Below the pieces are notes generated by a model. The model did no database searches. It had not been told where the DNA came from and worked only from the letters and a program-made list of their open reading frames with translations. The translations under genes were made by a program, and so were the position numbers. Shown here piece after piece: positions 32,204 to 43,926 of a stretch of 64,000 bases of DNA; position 1 is the first letter of the stretch; every line of letters begins with the position of its first letter. The stretch is taken from positions 8,690,222 to 8,754,221 of the forward strand of contig JARFJB010000821.1 of NCBI GenBank assembly GCA_036346205.1, written 5' to 3'. This DNA comes from Vesta saturnalis (lineage: Eukaryota; Arthropoda; Insecta; Coleoptera; Lampyridae).

Positions 32204-35152
32204 CTTTTTTTTTATGATTGTGGACCTGAACAGGCTAAATTAGGCCTATCGTGCTAAATCACTCAGGAACACTTAGGAGGATGGATAGAGGGATAATGAA
32301 TTGCCAATAGATGCCTATGAACAACTACCTTAAATTTTCTCATATCATAAGTGAGAGGAAAACAGGAACTAGGGAGATCATCCAGAGTTTAGAAGCCGTG
32401 TAGAAAAATGTGGATTACGCCCGTTTGGTACGACAAGTGGAGATTTCTACTGCATACTGATGATGTGAATGAGCGAACCGAGTGTTTCACGAAAAGATAG
32501 CCCGAGATGGTATCAAAGAATATAATTCAGCAGCACAATAGCCGTAGTAATAACGATAATACAAAGAAAGAACTGAAACCATCCTTCTATGCTCAAGGGA
32601 CTGTATTTGAGAAGTTAAGGACGGGTCGTTTATGAGCCCAATCGCTCTCTTTTGAATACGACCAACGATATCGAGAGCGTATTGGGGAGCACTAACCCAA
32701 AGGTGAGAATTATATTCCAGATGAGGTCGAATTTGGGCCTTATACAGCTGAAGGAGTTGTTGAGAGGTAAAGTACTGCTTAGATCTGTACAAAAGCCTAT
32801 TTTACGAGCAGCTGTTTTAGTAGCTGACAGAAGATGGTCAACCCATGAGAGATTTGAAGATACAGTCATACCCAACAGAGTAGTAGAGTCTGAATACTTA
32901 AGAACTGAGCCATTCATACTTACAACAGGAAATGATCGATCTTTTTTGGCGGACATAAGGCAACACTGAGTTTTGTTAGCATTAAATTTAACTAGATTAT
33001 TGCTTCCCCATTCGAGAATACGTTGAATGTCTTTGTTGATTGAATTTGCCATTTCAGCTTTAATTTCTTGATTTGACATAGAAGGTGGATTATCACTATG
33101 AGTAGACTGAGATGAACTACAGTGAAGAGTGCTATCGTCAGCAAAGCAATGGATGGGGTTAGTTGTTGAAGAAATAAGGTCGTTTATGTACAGCAGAAAA
33201 AGTGTAGGCGCTATAACGGATCGCTGTGGTACGCCCGCGTTAATGCTAACTTCTTTTGAAAAAAAAGCCATCAACTACGACACTTATTCGTCTTTTATCA
33301 AGGAAACTAGAAACCCAGTTGATGAGCATATCATTTAACCCAAAAGAGGTGAGTTTGGCAAGTAAACACTTATGCCAAACTTAGTCAAATGCCTTTGAGA
33401 TATCTAAAGCGACTACAACTGTTTCACCGGACTGCTCTAGTGTATTGTTCCAAACTTGGGTCACATATGAAAGAAGATCGCCTGTTGAACGATTTTGCCT
33501 AAACCCATATTGGTGGTCACTAAGGAGTTTGTTAGTCTCAAAGAACGTGAGCAGTTGCTGATTGATGGCTTCTTCCATGATTTTAGACAAAATGGAAGTG
33601 ATGGCAATTGGTCGGTAATTTGAGGGATCGGTCTTATCACCTTTTTTGGGAATAGGTTAACTTCCATGATGAAGGGAATTCCCCAGAAGACATAGAGATA
33701 GTATAGAGCTTAGATAGGACTGGTACTAGCTCGGGGGAACATTTGTTTAAGACAATAGCTGGGATACCGTCTGGTCCAGTCGCCTTATTGAGATCAAGCC
33801 TACTGATGATCGATTCCAAGAGCTTGTACCGAAAATGAATTGGTTTCATAGTGTATGAAGAAGTGTTGACTAGGGGCACATCTTTTCCAGAATCATTGAG
33901 ACACGAGTTTGATGCAAACAAATCCACAAAAACGTTGGCTTTGTCTACAGAATCAGCAACTACCGATCCGTCAATAGATGTCAGGGGAATGAAGATGTTC
34001 CAAAGTTTTACTAATGGCTTTAGCTAAAGACCAAAATTTTGTAGCTAGTTCATTGCATTTTCGTTGTTCGAACAACTTTTTAGTTTTAGTGATGACACTT
34101 TTGCAGATATTTCTAGCATCAACGTATTCTACATGACTGTCGACCGATTTATTAGATTTCCATTTAATGTAAACATTTATTTTTAAAGATATTGCATCAG
34201 CACAAGCCTTATTAAACCAGGGTTGGGAACGTGAATGACCTATACGGTACTGTTTTTGGGAATGTATAACTCCATTCCCATGAGGATGACTTCAGATACT
34301 GAAAGAGCGATGTCCGAAGAAGAAGACGACTTAAAACAGTATTCACGTCAGGGAAAGGTTGCAAAAAAATCCCGTAAATCACTCCATCGAGCTTAAAACA
34401 CCACAAGGTTCTATCGGTTTTGCGAACAACAGTGGAATTAGGTACAGTAGAAATGATTTTTATTAGACAATGGTCGGAAAGACCTAAAGGCGAAAGAACG
34501 GAAGTTTTATAAATAAGAGGGTTTGATGTAAGAAAGAGATCTAGAAGATGTGGAGTATGGTTAGGGTTATCAGGGATTCTTGTGGGTTCAGAAATCATTT
34601 GTGTGAGATCACATGAAATAGCAAATGTTTCTGCAGTATGACCAGCGGGATTTGTAGTAGATGAAAATTAAAGCCAATTAGAGTGATGAACATTGAAATC
34701 GCCTACAAATGAGATATCGCAAGATGGAAACTGAGACAGGAGATACTAAGGTAATCGAGGAAGTCTTGAAAGTTGCTGTCATTAGGAGACCTATAAATGC
34801 AACAGTAGAATTTCACAAAATTAGGACCAGAATGTTTAAACCAAATCACGTCAAAATTTTTATTTTCTAAGGAAGAAACCCTCTTGCAAGCAATTCTGTC
34901 CTTGATGTAGGCACATACGCCTCCTTTATATCGAAAGTTAGAGTTAAGGTGGTATTGAGGAAATTGATGTCGAGTGACTCGGAGCTTTCAGAGGAGACTT
35001 GTGTTTCAGATACCGCGGATGTTGCAGTAGTGAATCAGAAAGTTGATACTTTCGATGACCGAGTCGCTTGGGCCCTGCCCTCCCGGACATCCGAATGGGG
35101 CAGATTTTACGTCCGGAATTATATCCCTAGAAACCACAGCCATCTTATTTTA
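32204..35152 (-). mobile_element. LINE copy with endonuclease and RT, 3' poly(A), 5' truncated
   Basis: The same LINE family as 29095-30752, here running from 35152 to a 3' end marked by a T run at 32204-32213 (a poly(A) tail on the minus strand). It is truncated at the 5' end relative to the inverted-pair copy. It also has a deletion in the early endonuclease region, where sequence encoding the stretch between HYCNIRG and SETQVSS is missing (near 35010). It lies immediately after the piggyBac stop codon. Confidence 0.9.
32487..34598 (-). pseudogene. LINE endonuclease/RT polyprotein remnant (copy 1)
   Basis: The end of the endonuclease lies at 34598-34212 (SDHCLIKI). A linker follows, then the RT from 33927: LDLNKATGPDGIPAIVLNKC, LLSDHQYGFRQNRSTGD, VVVALDISKAFD (RT box A, about 33400), GVPQRSVIAPTLF (normally PQGS), HCFADDSTLH (catalytic FADD at about 33146-33132), LGMTVSSNLSWVDHL and a C-terminal LYKAQIRPHLEYNSHLW block. 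Frameshifts lie near 33660, 33380, 33275 and at an A run at 32791. The last one splits the RT thumb and is absent from the second copy. The stop is at 32487. Confidence 0.9.
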
Positions 35153-38100
35153 TTTTATTTTTTTATAAATATCGAAAGGCTGTATAGATATTGTGGCGGT
35201 AAGAGCAAATTTATTTGATTCGAGTGCCAAGTTTGCATTCAAAACATTGTTTCAAAATTATCATACATTTTAATCTTTTTACATAGTCGGTTTGTGTTCA
35301 ATCCGATATATTGAAGAATGTATTTTTTCTTTTGGAAGAATTTTTTGTGACACTTTTCGTTTGTAATCAAATATGTCAAAAATCATAGAAATGGCATTAT
35401 TTTTTTTGAGTGCTGCTAAACCATATGCACTAATGAGTTAATAAAGCACTATTATACTACAACGTGTCTATCGTAACTCTTAATGGGTTGTATATTTAAT
35501 ATGAAAACAAGTTAGGGGGAAAAATTGATTGAATAAATTGCATAATTTTTGATAATATCGCAATAATTAAGTTCGCCCCGTTTAAATTTGCTATGCAACT
35601 TTATTAGTTATTGATAAGATATGTTGTGAAACACTAGTAATCGAAATTAATAAAAATTATTACAAAAATAAATTAAAGTACAAAAGTAGTAGTTTTACGC
35701 AGCTGAAATCAATACAATCTGCTAAATTCATTAATCTACAAATAATGCAGACGGAATGAGAATTATAAATTTATAAACACACTCAACATGCCATTTTTGA
35801 CAAGACCCATATTTCAAAATTGGTAAAAAATTTATAAACCTTCATCACAAGGCCATAAATTTCTTAAGCACAAAACAAACGATTCACAGAGCTTGATCAA
35901 CATTAAACAATTCGGGAAGTAACTTATCTTTTGGTGTCGACCACTAAGATAATTAATTGCTCTAAAATGATGAATCTTGCATTATAAAAGTTCATTGTCC
36001 TAAAAAAACATTGCGAAACATAATATGCGCTTTCACATAATTTTTAGCGTATATTAAATATAATATTAAAAAATTATGTGTGTATGTGTCGATGAACTTT
36101 AGTTCTTAAACAAGCCCACAAAAAGACTTAAAAAGTGCTTAGTAACAAACATTTTTTTCTGTTTATGTCAGTTTAGAGTAGGTGAATGAACCACAAATTA
36201 AATGTTAAACGTTATTCTGCAATAAAAATGCTCATTTTATTAATCTCTTTTGCTACAGTGGGAATCTATGAGGGGCGCAAGGCTATTTTTTAACAATCGT
36301 TTCCTTGTCATAAAAGGATTTTTCCGCAATATATCTTCACTATTTTGTAACAATAGTACATTTTGCAATGTGCACGTTGAGAAACTAGGTATTGTATCAC
36401 ATCGTAAGTAAGAAGAAGGGCCAAATTTTTGTTTGTTAAGTGCAAAATCTAATCTAAATGACATACACGTGTTCAAACTGAGAAGTGATGGTCAAACTAA
36501 AGACAACTGTTGTATATTAATGACGTAATGTATTTTGCATGTACAACCAGTTAATGGTATTCCATCATTCAACTGTCAATACGCATTACGTCTAAAGATT
36601 ATGTAATTTGGTAACAGGTCATTTGCTACCTTGTTTACCATCTGGCTTATAATTGTTAACATATGTGTAAATAGCGCAAAAACTAAATCAGGTTCGTAAG
36701 TTAACGTCGATCACTAATTAAGAATTATATTGTTTTTTAAGCAATAAACTATTCACTAATAAGCATAACAAAATGTGTACATTTCATAGAAAAACTAAAC
36801 TAAGTGAGTAATTTGAGATGATCTGCAACTTTCACTTTTGCTCAATTTATATGAATCTTCAGCATTTTTAACAAAGTAGACGTAATGGTGTTTAAATTGG
36901 TTTTATGTACAAGTAAAACGGAAAGTAAATTACTAGGGAGTAATGCATCCGGGCAGAGCACGCTGTGATAAAATTGATTAAAATATTACCATATAAAATC
37001 CAATCGTTACCATTATAACCCTAGTAGTTTTATTATTAGAGCTTTTGTTTAAATTAGTACTCAACTAAAATTCAATAGTGTGACATAATTGGCATTGCAC
37101 GTAATTATATTCAAATAATCAAGTGTTAAATGTCCCATTTTTAATACTTTACAAGAATGAATAAACTGAAATCAATTCATACAATAAAAGGATTAATACT
37201 TGATAATTTTACGTTATAAATTTTAAATCCATGGATGTGACTCATGGACATCTGATCTCAAGGTTAGCAGAAGTGGTTATTACATTTATAGAACACTAAC
37301 CAGAGCCTGTTCTATCGGTAATGTCACCTCGCACAGAAAAATAATTAAATAAATGTACATATAATTAGGTCAACGTATTGGTTGCTTATCTCATACGAAG
37401 AATTGTTATTCAAAAGCGTCAACAATAGATTATTTAATGTTTCAGAGATCACCGTTTGTTGTTCGAACAATGTTCAATCGCTATTTTTTATAAACTGAAT
37501 TTAAGATCACTGGAAGAACACAATGTTAGACTTTACTTTAGATTAATTAAGATGAGAGAGCTGCCATAATGATAACAGGAAGAGTACTACTATAGACAAC
37601 TTTAAAATAATTAAAGTAGTAGTGCTTAAAAGTTTATTAGTCTTAAATAAAAATTTGTATTAAAAAAATCATTTCATTACGGAAAACGAAATTGGCGCTG
37701 CGAACAGGATTACCTAAACCGAAACCTTCTGTAGTTAACCGGTGTATTTAAATACTTTCTTAGCTTTCAAGATGTGTAGGATAATCTAAGAATCGACTCA
37801 CCTGCAGAGCACGCTGGAAAATTCCAATAAGCGGAGTCAACTTGTTGAAAAGCAGCCGAGAACCGCATCACAGACATCTTTGAATGATGTTAGTAGAATG
37901 AGTCCAGCTTCCCCCTCCTTTTAATCGATGACGTCATAGGGATGTGGGGGCGAGTGACAGCACCCCTTGCCCACGTGACCACATCGACTTCCAGTTGATT
38001 GGTACTGAGCACGCATGCAGCCTCAAGGCTCTGTGCTTAATGCGCTGTATTCTTATTGGTTCGTTTTGTTTGTTTGTGGCTCCATGTAGTGGTGTATTTT

Positions 38101-38169
38101 TAAAACTAATGAATGTTTTCTGTAATAGAGATTGATCACTGCTCCACTAAGTGGTACATTTTTAAGAGT
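35153..38169. other. non-coding, duplicated
   Basis: About 3 kb of AT-rich DNA, repeated at 59115-62110. No gene was recognised. A 78-codon minus-strand frame at 36240-36476 differs by frame-changing indels in the other copy, so it is unlikely to be a gene. Confidence 0.55.
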
Positions 38170-38700
38170 TGATGTAGGTCCCTGCAATTGTTATGGCGGC
38201 AAAACTTCAAATTTGAAATAGTTTTTCAATAATGGGGGCTCGATTCCACCTCGTAAGCCAGCTATAGGCCTTCGGAACTTGTTCTCGTGTCTTCGTCTTT
38301 GTTAGGGCCCCCTTATTTACTATTACGGGAAAACTTGAAATTTGAAATAGTATTCCAATCATGGGGAGGGGGGTCATCTCGTAAGACAACTATGGGGCCC
38401 CGAAACTTGTTCTCGGTTCTTCACCCCTGTTCGGGCCCCCTTGTTTATTACAGCGGGAAAACTTGAAATTTGAGATAGTGTTCTAATAATGGGAGCCTCA
38501 TATACGAGAACTATAGGGTGTCCGGAACATGTTCTCGAGTATTCACCCCTCTCCAGGTCCCATGGTTTATTATGACAGGAAAACTAAACATTTCAAATAG
38601 TATTATAATAATGGAACCGACATACTATCTCATAAGGCAACTATAAGACTGCGGACTTTGTTATCAGGTCTTTGCCCCTTGTCGATCCCTCTGATTGCTT
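38170..38700. repeat. GC-rich minisatellite, four units of about 125 bp
   Basis: Units share GGGAAAACTTGAAATTTGAA, ATAGT-TT-CAATAATGG and AACTTGTTCTCG words, starting near 38195, 38330, 38455 and 38578. The block is framed by related short repeats GTAGTGGTGTATTTTTA (38086) and CTAGTGGTGTATTTTTA (38711). G/C runs separate the conserved parts. Confidence 0.85.
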
Positions 38701-39431
38701 GTGACGCCATCTAGTGGTGTATTTTTACAACTAATGAAAGTTGCCTATCATAGAGGGGTGATCGTGGCTCGCATGCACGCACGGACGCCCGCACGCGCGC
38801 GCACACGCACGCACTAGTGTGGAGGATTTCCAACCCCACTGCCGTTTTAATCCAAAACCATCTACTCTACGGTTAGCTAATAATGTAACAGATGTACGGT
38901 GAGATAACTGACCTGTGAATGTGCTGAATTAGGAAATTTTAAATACTCGGCAATCTTTTTCGGCCAACTGCCAATCGTGTCCTTCCTCGCCACTTATCTG
39001 GTATATTTTCCAAAATAATCGCTTCAAGTTCTCTATTTTTGGGCACATTGTCAGATCATTTTAAATGAGTTTCGTATAATTGATGGCATGATTTCCTCCC
39101 TTTCTAACAATAAATGATGTTTGTGTCGCGACCTTCAGTGTCTGCAAGACTCACATTATATAATCCATCCCGCCTACTAGCGTCTGATACACTTAGTATC
39201 ATCGCGATCTGAAACCGTCAAGCAACCATGGAAATGTTTACCAATAATATTGTACTGTTGTGTTTAAATGCAAATGGTTTTCGTTCGGTGCCTTATTTAA
39301 AAGTACGTGACATTCTTGTTCACTGAAGACACTTTGCTTATTGAGTTAATGTCTCGTATTTTTAAGAAAAAAAATTAGAGTTGAATATTTTGAAATATCA
39401 AGCTTTTCATTCAAAAAAGTCAATGCCTTTA
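38701..39431. other. non-coding with a purine-pyrimidine GC tract
   Basis: It includes an alternating CG/CA tract at about 38773-38813 (GCACGCGCGCGCACACGCAC), which could adopt Z-DNA. Otherwise no feature was seen. Confidence 0.5.
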
Positions 39432-39662
39432 TCACCGAATACTATTCTCATAAGGTTCCAAAAGATTACAGTTTCTGTTGCCTTTGGACACAATACTCCA
39501 ACAATGTCTTCTCGTTAGTGTTAATGTCAGTGTTTTACTCTTCACATAAGCATTTTCGAACAGAAACTTTGATTTTTCGTGAATCAGCGAAGCTCGACCA
39601 TTATTCCATGTGTTTTTAATGTCGGAGACGAAATTGTCGTTTACGCTTTCAATGTTACTCAT
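39432..39662 (-). CDS. 76-codon ORF, identical in both duplicate copies, unknown
   Basis: ATG at 39662 to TGA at 39432. The protein starts MSNIESVNDNFVSDIKNTWN and contains KSKFLFENAYVKS and RRHCWSIVSKGNRNCNLL. The spacing of aromatic residues, Trp and Cys faintly recalls a FLYWCH zinc finger, but the full Cys/His set is not present. The nucleotide sequence is the same in the second copy (63339-63569), although the flanks carry indels. The level of evidence does not exceed that for a chance ORF. It could be a remnant exon. Confidence 0.25.
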   Translation of the reverse strand: MSNIESVNDNFVSDIKNTWNNGRASLIHEKSKFLFENAYVKSKTLTLTLTRRHCWSIVSKGNRNCNLLEPYENSIR

Positions 39663-40309
39663 TTTAGCTACGAGTACTGGTGTTTTTTTTTCGTTTTTAC
39701 ACCATTTTTCCTATGTGGAATTTATCAGTAAGGAACACTGATCTGTCAATGTTTGTGTACTACTAATTCCATAGCGATAATGCCTACTAGACAATTTCGA
39801 TTTATTATGAATGTGAGAGAGACTTTACCGATGTTGCCACTTGTGCATATTTGCATGTAGGTACAAAATATGAACAACTTAAGTCTCCTTCAATCTAGCT
39901 TCAACATTTCTAACGAAACCAAAGCAATTAAGATGATGTTGAAAAGTCGCGTGTTCTTTGAAAGTATTAAGTAAATACTTTACACTTAAACATTAAATGA
40001 TAATACCTCAAACATCGAAGTTTATTGTAATTGCGAATTTATGACATGGTTCGATTACTACTCGTAAGAAGAACCAACAGGAAACTGACGAAAGCTACAA
40101 ACAAGAACATTAACATTTACATTGATTGTATAACTTAAGTTTAAGGTTTAACTTTAGCATTATGATTCTTGAACCAACTATTTTTAAAAATGACCAGAAT
40201 ACACTTTTTTCAAAACTCTATAAGTCCTCAACGTTCCGCAAGGCAGTAACTCATTCTGTGATAAAATTCAGTTCGGGTGTTTTCCAACATTTCTTGGGTG
40301 ATGCTGTTT
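39663..40309. other. non-coding
   Basis: AT-rich. No gene was recognised. The part up to 40100 is duplicated at the window end. Confidence 0.5.
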
Positions 40310-41230
40310 AAAGAGTGACACAAATTTCGTCCAAATTGTTAGCACGTTCATGCCTGTGGCCATAAATTTTCTGGGATACATATCCCCAAACAAAAAAGTC
40401 GTTCGGCGCGATATCAGGTGAGTGAGGAGGATATTTAATAGTACCTTTTCCACTAATAATACGGTTAGGGAACGTAGTTTGCAAAAACTGTTGAACTCTT
40501 AATTGCAGTATAAGCAGGAAGCCATGCTCTTGATACCAAACGTCATCAAAATGTATATTGAGGTGTTGAACAGCTGGAACTATCTGGTTCCTCAACAGTT
40601 CTAAATATCTGTCCGCATTCAAGTTTCCCTTGATAAAAAATGGACCAATTATGGAATTGCCTGAAATTCCTGCCCGCACATTAACCTTTTGGGGGTATTG
40701 TGTCCGGTAAGAAATACTAATGTGTTTGTTTTCCCGAGAGTAACCAACAGCGACAGAGACGGATTGTGATGGCCATGTAACTTAAAAGAGCACTCGTCGG
40801 TAAACAAAATATTTTCAATAAATCTTTCGCTTTCATTAGCCCGATTCATCATATCTTCACAAAATTCCGTATGCTTTTAGTGATCTTCTGGAAAAATCTC
40901 TTGTGTAGTTTACAACTTATAGCAACGGTATTTATTCCTTTTCAAGATATTGCGAACTGTTCTTGGTTCAATATTCATTTCTTCATCAATTTTTGTACTA
41001 TTGCACGGAAAATTAGTTTCTGCTAAACTACACACTGCAATTTCTTGGAGTTCGTGCTCTTCGTTTAAGTTACGACCAGGATGCTCACCATCATTATCAT
41101 CAATGCTGCTGCATTTTATACAATTATTTAAACATCCGCATCTTTCAAATTTACAAATAGTGCGCATAGTCGCACTTTCAGATGGAATTGGCCTGGTTTC
41201 AAAGGAAAAAGTAAACCTGCCCGTTATTTC
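40310..41230 (-). pseudogene. mariner-type transposase remnant
   Basis: Minus strand from about 41230. The N-terminal part is IVRICKFERCGCLNN-like with HPGRNLNEEHELQEIAVCS, then MNIEPRTVRNILKRNKYRC (helix-turn-helix, about 40975-40920). After a frame change comes MMNRANESERFIENILFTDE, in which the first catalytic Asp of FTDE is kept (near 40800), and CSFKLHGHHNPS. A further shift leads to ISGNSIIGPFFIKGNLNADR, VWYQEHG (the QQDG block with the second Asp changed to His, near 40535), FLQTTFPNRIISGKGTIKYP and HSPDIAPNDFFVWGY (third acidic position, near 40400). The C-terminus ends GHRHERANNLDEI. It is clearly inactive. Its 3' end lies about 200 bp from the comparable end of the segmental duplication. 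Confidence 0.88.
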
Positions 41231-41498
41231 TTGTGCAGTGCTTCCTGAATAATATCACTTAATAATCTGTATTTTTGCTTTAGTGATGTACATGAGTATT
41301 GTGTCGGACTTGCAAAAACACTGATTTTAAATTCTCGTTGACAGTAGCAATTAAATGTGTCTTGATACTAGCCTATTCAAAAGACGCATGCATAGCATCA
41401 GTTTGTTGTGTATTCTATCTCACTTAGCACGTGAACTCATTGTACTGTCTTTGTTTTACTTATTATAAGTCAGACCCGCGATAATATTTTTCCATACC

Positions 41499-41502
<4 letters not shown>

Positions 41503-41552
<50 letters not shown>

Positions 41553-41857
41553 GTTGTGTGCGTGTGTGCGTGTGTGTGTGCGTGTGTGTGTGTGTGCGTG
41601 TGCGTGTGTGTGCGTGTGTGTGTGTGTCTGTGTGTGCGTGTGTGCTGTGTGCGTGTGTGTGTGTGTGTGGTGTGTGTGTGTGCTGTGTGTGCTGTGTGGT
41701 GTGTGTGTGTGTGGTGTGTGTGTGTGCGTGTGCTGTGTGTATGTGTCGTTGCGTGGTGCAGTGTGTGTGGTGTGTGTGTGTGTGTCGTGTGTGTGTGTGT
41801 GTGTGTGTGTGCATGTGCGTGTGTTGCGTGTGTGTGCGTGTGTGTGTGATGTTGCTA
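41503..41857. repeat. (GT)n compound microsatellite
   Basis: About 350 bases of GT with GC, GTGGT and TGCTG interruptions. Cys-Val and His-Thr frames on the two strands are artefacts. Confidence 0.98.
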
Positions 41858-41966
41858 TGTATTACGATCATTGTATACGAATACGTGTCGTTCAAATTTG
41901 GTTGTAAACGTGTGTTGGTTTCTCCTGAGCATGACTAGTGCTTTGGCACATGTCAGCGTAGGGGTT

Positions 41967-42320
41967 TATTAGAGAATTTTTGGATTTTGTCAAATATTTG
42001 AATTAACGATTAATTTTGCATAAAATGCAGATATGTGTTTAAAAATTTGTATGTTACATAACTTTCCTTTATATAGTTTCTTCTAAAAGCAAACTGAGGT
42101 CTAAAACTAACTAAAGTCAGATTGAAAATGCTTAAATTGTATTATCGGTATTTTATTAGCAGAATTTTTTGGTTTTTGTCAATATATTCTGAATAACGAT
42201 CTAATCTGTAAATTAAACGTCCATTTGACATAGATGTATTGTAATTTGTTTACAGTATTGCCTGTTATATAGTTATCAAGGTATTAGAAAGAAGTTGCAT
42301 AATGAGTCCCAAAACTAACT
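41967..42320. repeat. diverged direct repeat, two units of about 180 bp
   Basis: The unit at 41967-42113 and the unit at 42148-42320 share TTATTAG-AGAATTTTTGG, TTTTGTCAA-ATAT, AACGAT-TAAT, CCTT-TATATAGTT and CTAAAACTAACT words in the same order. They are diverged and non-coding. Confidence 0.6.
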
Positions 42321-42602
42321 TATTTCATTTATTAGCAATTTGTATGGAAGGTCTGTATTCATCAGTATTTAGTTATAGCAGTGCCTACGTTCTTTGGAGT
42401 TCACTTTACGTCATACGATTGCTATATTCTGTTAAAAAATTGTCGTACGTGAACATTACCGCTCTAAAGAACGATCCAGTAAAAATAAGTATTATTGTAT
42501 TCGTATCTACGGAAACCATAATTATTCTATAATTTCGCTTTCTTAATCCAACCAAATAATTAAAAAAAATCGCTTCGCTCAATTTACAAACACTGTCTTC
42601 GA

Positions 42603-42860
42603 CTAGTAAATAACCCTTACCGTTCTTAATACACAATACACTATTTTTGCAATTTCAGTTCTGCAAACTTCTGTTAAATTTACTTGATCATTAATTTTAT
42701 GCTCAATTGCCAAAATGACAAATCTATTAAGTCGATTTTGTGTAGTATTCCAATGTAAAACATGCTTAATTGGTTTTAACTTAGAGCAACTCCTCTCACC
42801 ACTTGCTGTAGGTATTGGAGAAGTTTGTCTGTAAATGATTATTAATTTTATTAAATACAA
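42603..42860 (-). pseudogene. hAT transposase C-terminal dimerisation domain fragment
   Basis: Open on the minus strand. The motif IPTASGERSCSKLKPIKHVL followed by TTQNRLNRFVILAIEHKIND matches the Dimer_Tnp_hAT region (usual ASxERxFSxLKxIK and RLxxLxxLSIE). This helical domain mediates transposase multimerisation at the C-terminus of hAT enzymes and of domesticated ZMYM/ZBED-like genes. Here it begins without the upstream catalytic part and runs 20-30 residues past the usual end. It is a fragment, either of a dead hAT element or of a hAT-derived gene. Immediately 5' (plus-strand 42874-42957) is a tRNA-like sequence. Confidence 0.7.
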
Positions 42861-42873
42861 AAATAAAAAATTT

Positions 42874-42957
42874 GCCTCGGGTAGGATTTGAACCTACGAC
42901 ATGTACCTACTTTGCTAGACTACCGCTCTTACCAATAGAAGAATCGAGATGCAGCCC
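42874..42957 (-). tRNA. tRNA-like sequence (SINE head or tRNA pseudogene)
   Basis: On the minus strand, GTAGGTTCAAATCCTAC (42897-42881) forms a perfect T arm containing the B box. TTGGTAAGAGC upstream resembles a D loop, and CTAGCAAAG could be an anticodon loop. The acceptor and anticodon stems do not pair well, so it does not look like a working tRNA. Such degenerate tRNA sequences are usual at the 5' ends of SINEs, but no SINE tail was identified. Confidence 0.45.
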
Positions 42958-43383
42958 AATCTATGTAAATTTTGTCTCTATGTATGTAAAACTGATTAAT
43001 AAAATTAATAATAATTTTAAAATTATATATTTACTTTTGAACTTATTCGATCACAACAAAACTTATAATAAGTTTGTCTAACAATTATCCCTCTTATGTT
43101 TGTAAAATTGAGAAGCAACATTCCAAATGGATTTATATGTGTATTCTATAAGACGGCAACCTGTTTGAACAAAGGTATATTAGGACAATGTAGTTTGCAA
43201 AGCGCTAATTTTGGGGTCAGTTGAATTGGTGATGGTTAAATCCAACTGATTCTCTGATGTCATGGATGTATTATTAATGAACAGATTGCATAGCTCAGAG
43301 CTCAGATGATGATTTGATTTAGGCATACGTTTCCTTTAATCGGAATACCTCAACAATTAACGAAGATAGTTATAAGATATATA
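42958..43383. other. non-coding
   Basis: No gene or repeat was recognised. Confidence 0.5.
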
Positions 43384-43924
43384 CACGATGTTTCAAAAAC
43401 GTGTGCCAACATTTTCTAGGACGTATTCTGTGTGTGAAATTAAGCTACTTTTGTCAAATTAACCATTTTCAATATACAGGGTGTTGAAGATTCGAAAAAA
43501 GGGACATTTTCTTTGGATTTCTCAGGAACTATGTGATATTATGTACATTACCTACACTCTGCACGAGTCATACATTGATGCTCAAGATACTCAATTATTC
43601 GATGCAGTGGCGGAGATACGGCCAGGTCGAAAGGTTGAACTTCTACACCACTGGATGTACTTGAATTTTGTTTCCATTTCCGTATTTGTCAACTCAATAT
43701 ACTCGAATAAGGTCATTTACGATTTTGTGATTTGACAGCTCGTTCCCGAGATAAGCCAGAAAATTTGATTTCTTGTACTTCATAGCGTACGCCACTGGTT
43801 CACTATTTCGACCTGAAAATCTGCGAAGATGAGGAAAACATCAAGGCAAAGAAAAATTACAAGTAATAATTTCACACACAAAATACATCGTAGAAATTTT
43901 GGCAGACATTTTTGAAACACCGTG
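43384..43924. mobile_element. MITE of 541 bp with about 60-bp inverted repeats and TA duplication
   Basis: The left end CACGATGTTTCAAAAACGTG, continuing through CCAACATTTTCTA and TGTGTGTGAAATTA, is mirrored at the right end (AATTTCACACACAAAATACA to TTTTTGAAACACCGTG). Flanking TA at 43382-43383 and 43925-43926 suits a Tc1/mariner-type target duplication. The interior has no transposase. Confidence 0.85.
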
Positions 43925-43926
43925 TA

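Larger units (their letters stand above)
28934..40100 (+). repeat. segmental duplication, copy 1 (about 11.2 kb)
   Basis: This block recurs in the same orientation at 52957-64000 with near identity. The left boundary is sharp at TCCTGCCCCATACGG inside the LINE plus-strand arm. The right boundary lies beyond the window for copy 2, so 40100 is only the last position that can be compared. Confidence 0.97.

Noticed and set aside
36240..36476. 78-codon minus-strand ORF as a gene
   Set aside because: The duplicate at 60198-60446 has indels that alter its frame and ends, and no motif is visible.
42874..42957. Functional tRNA gene
   Set aside because: T arm and B box are good, but acceptor and anticodon stems do not pair convincingly, so it is listed only as tRNA-like.
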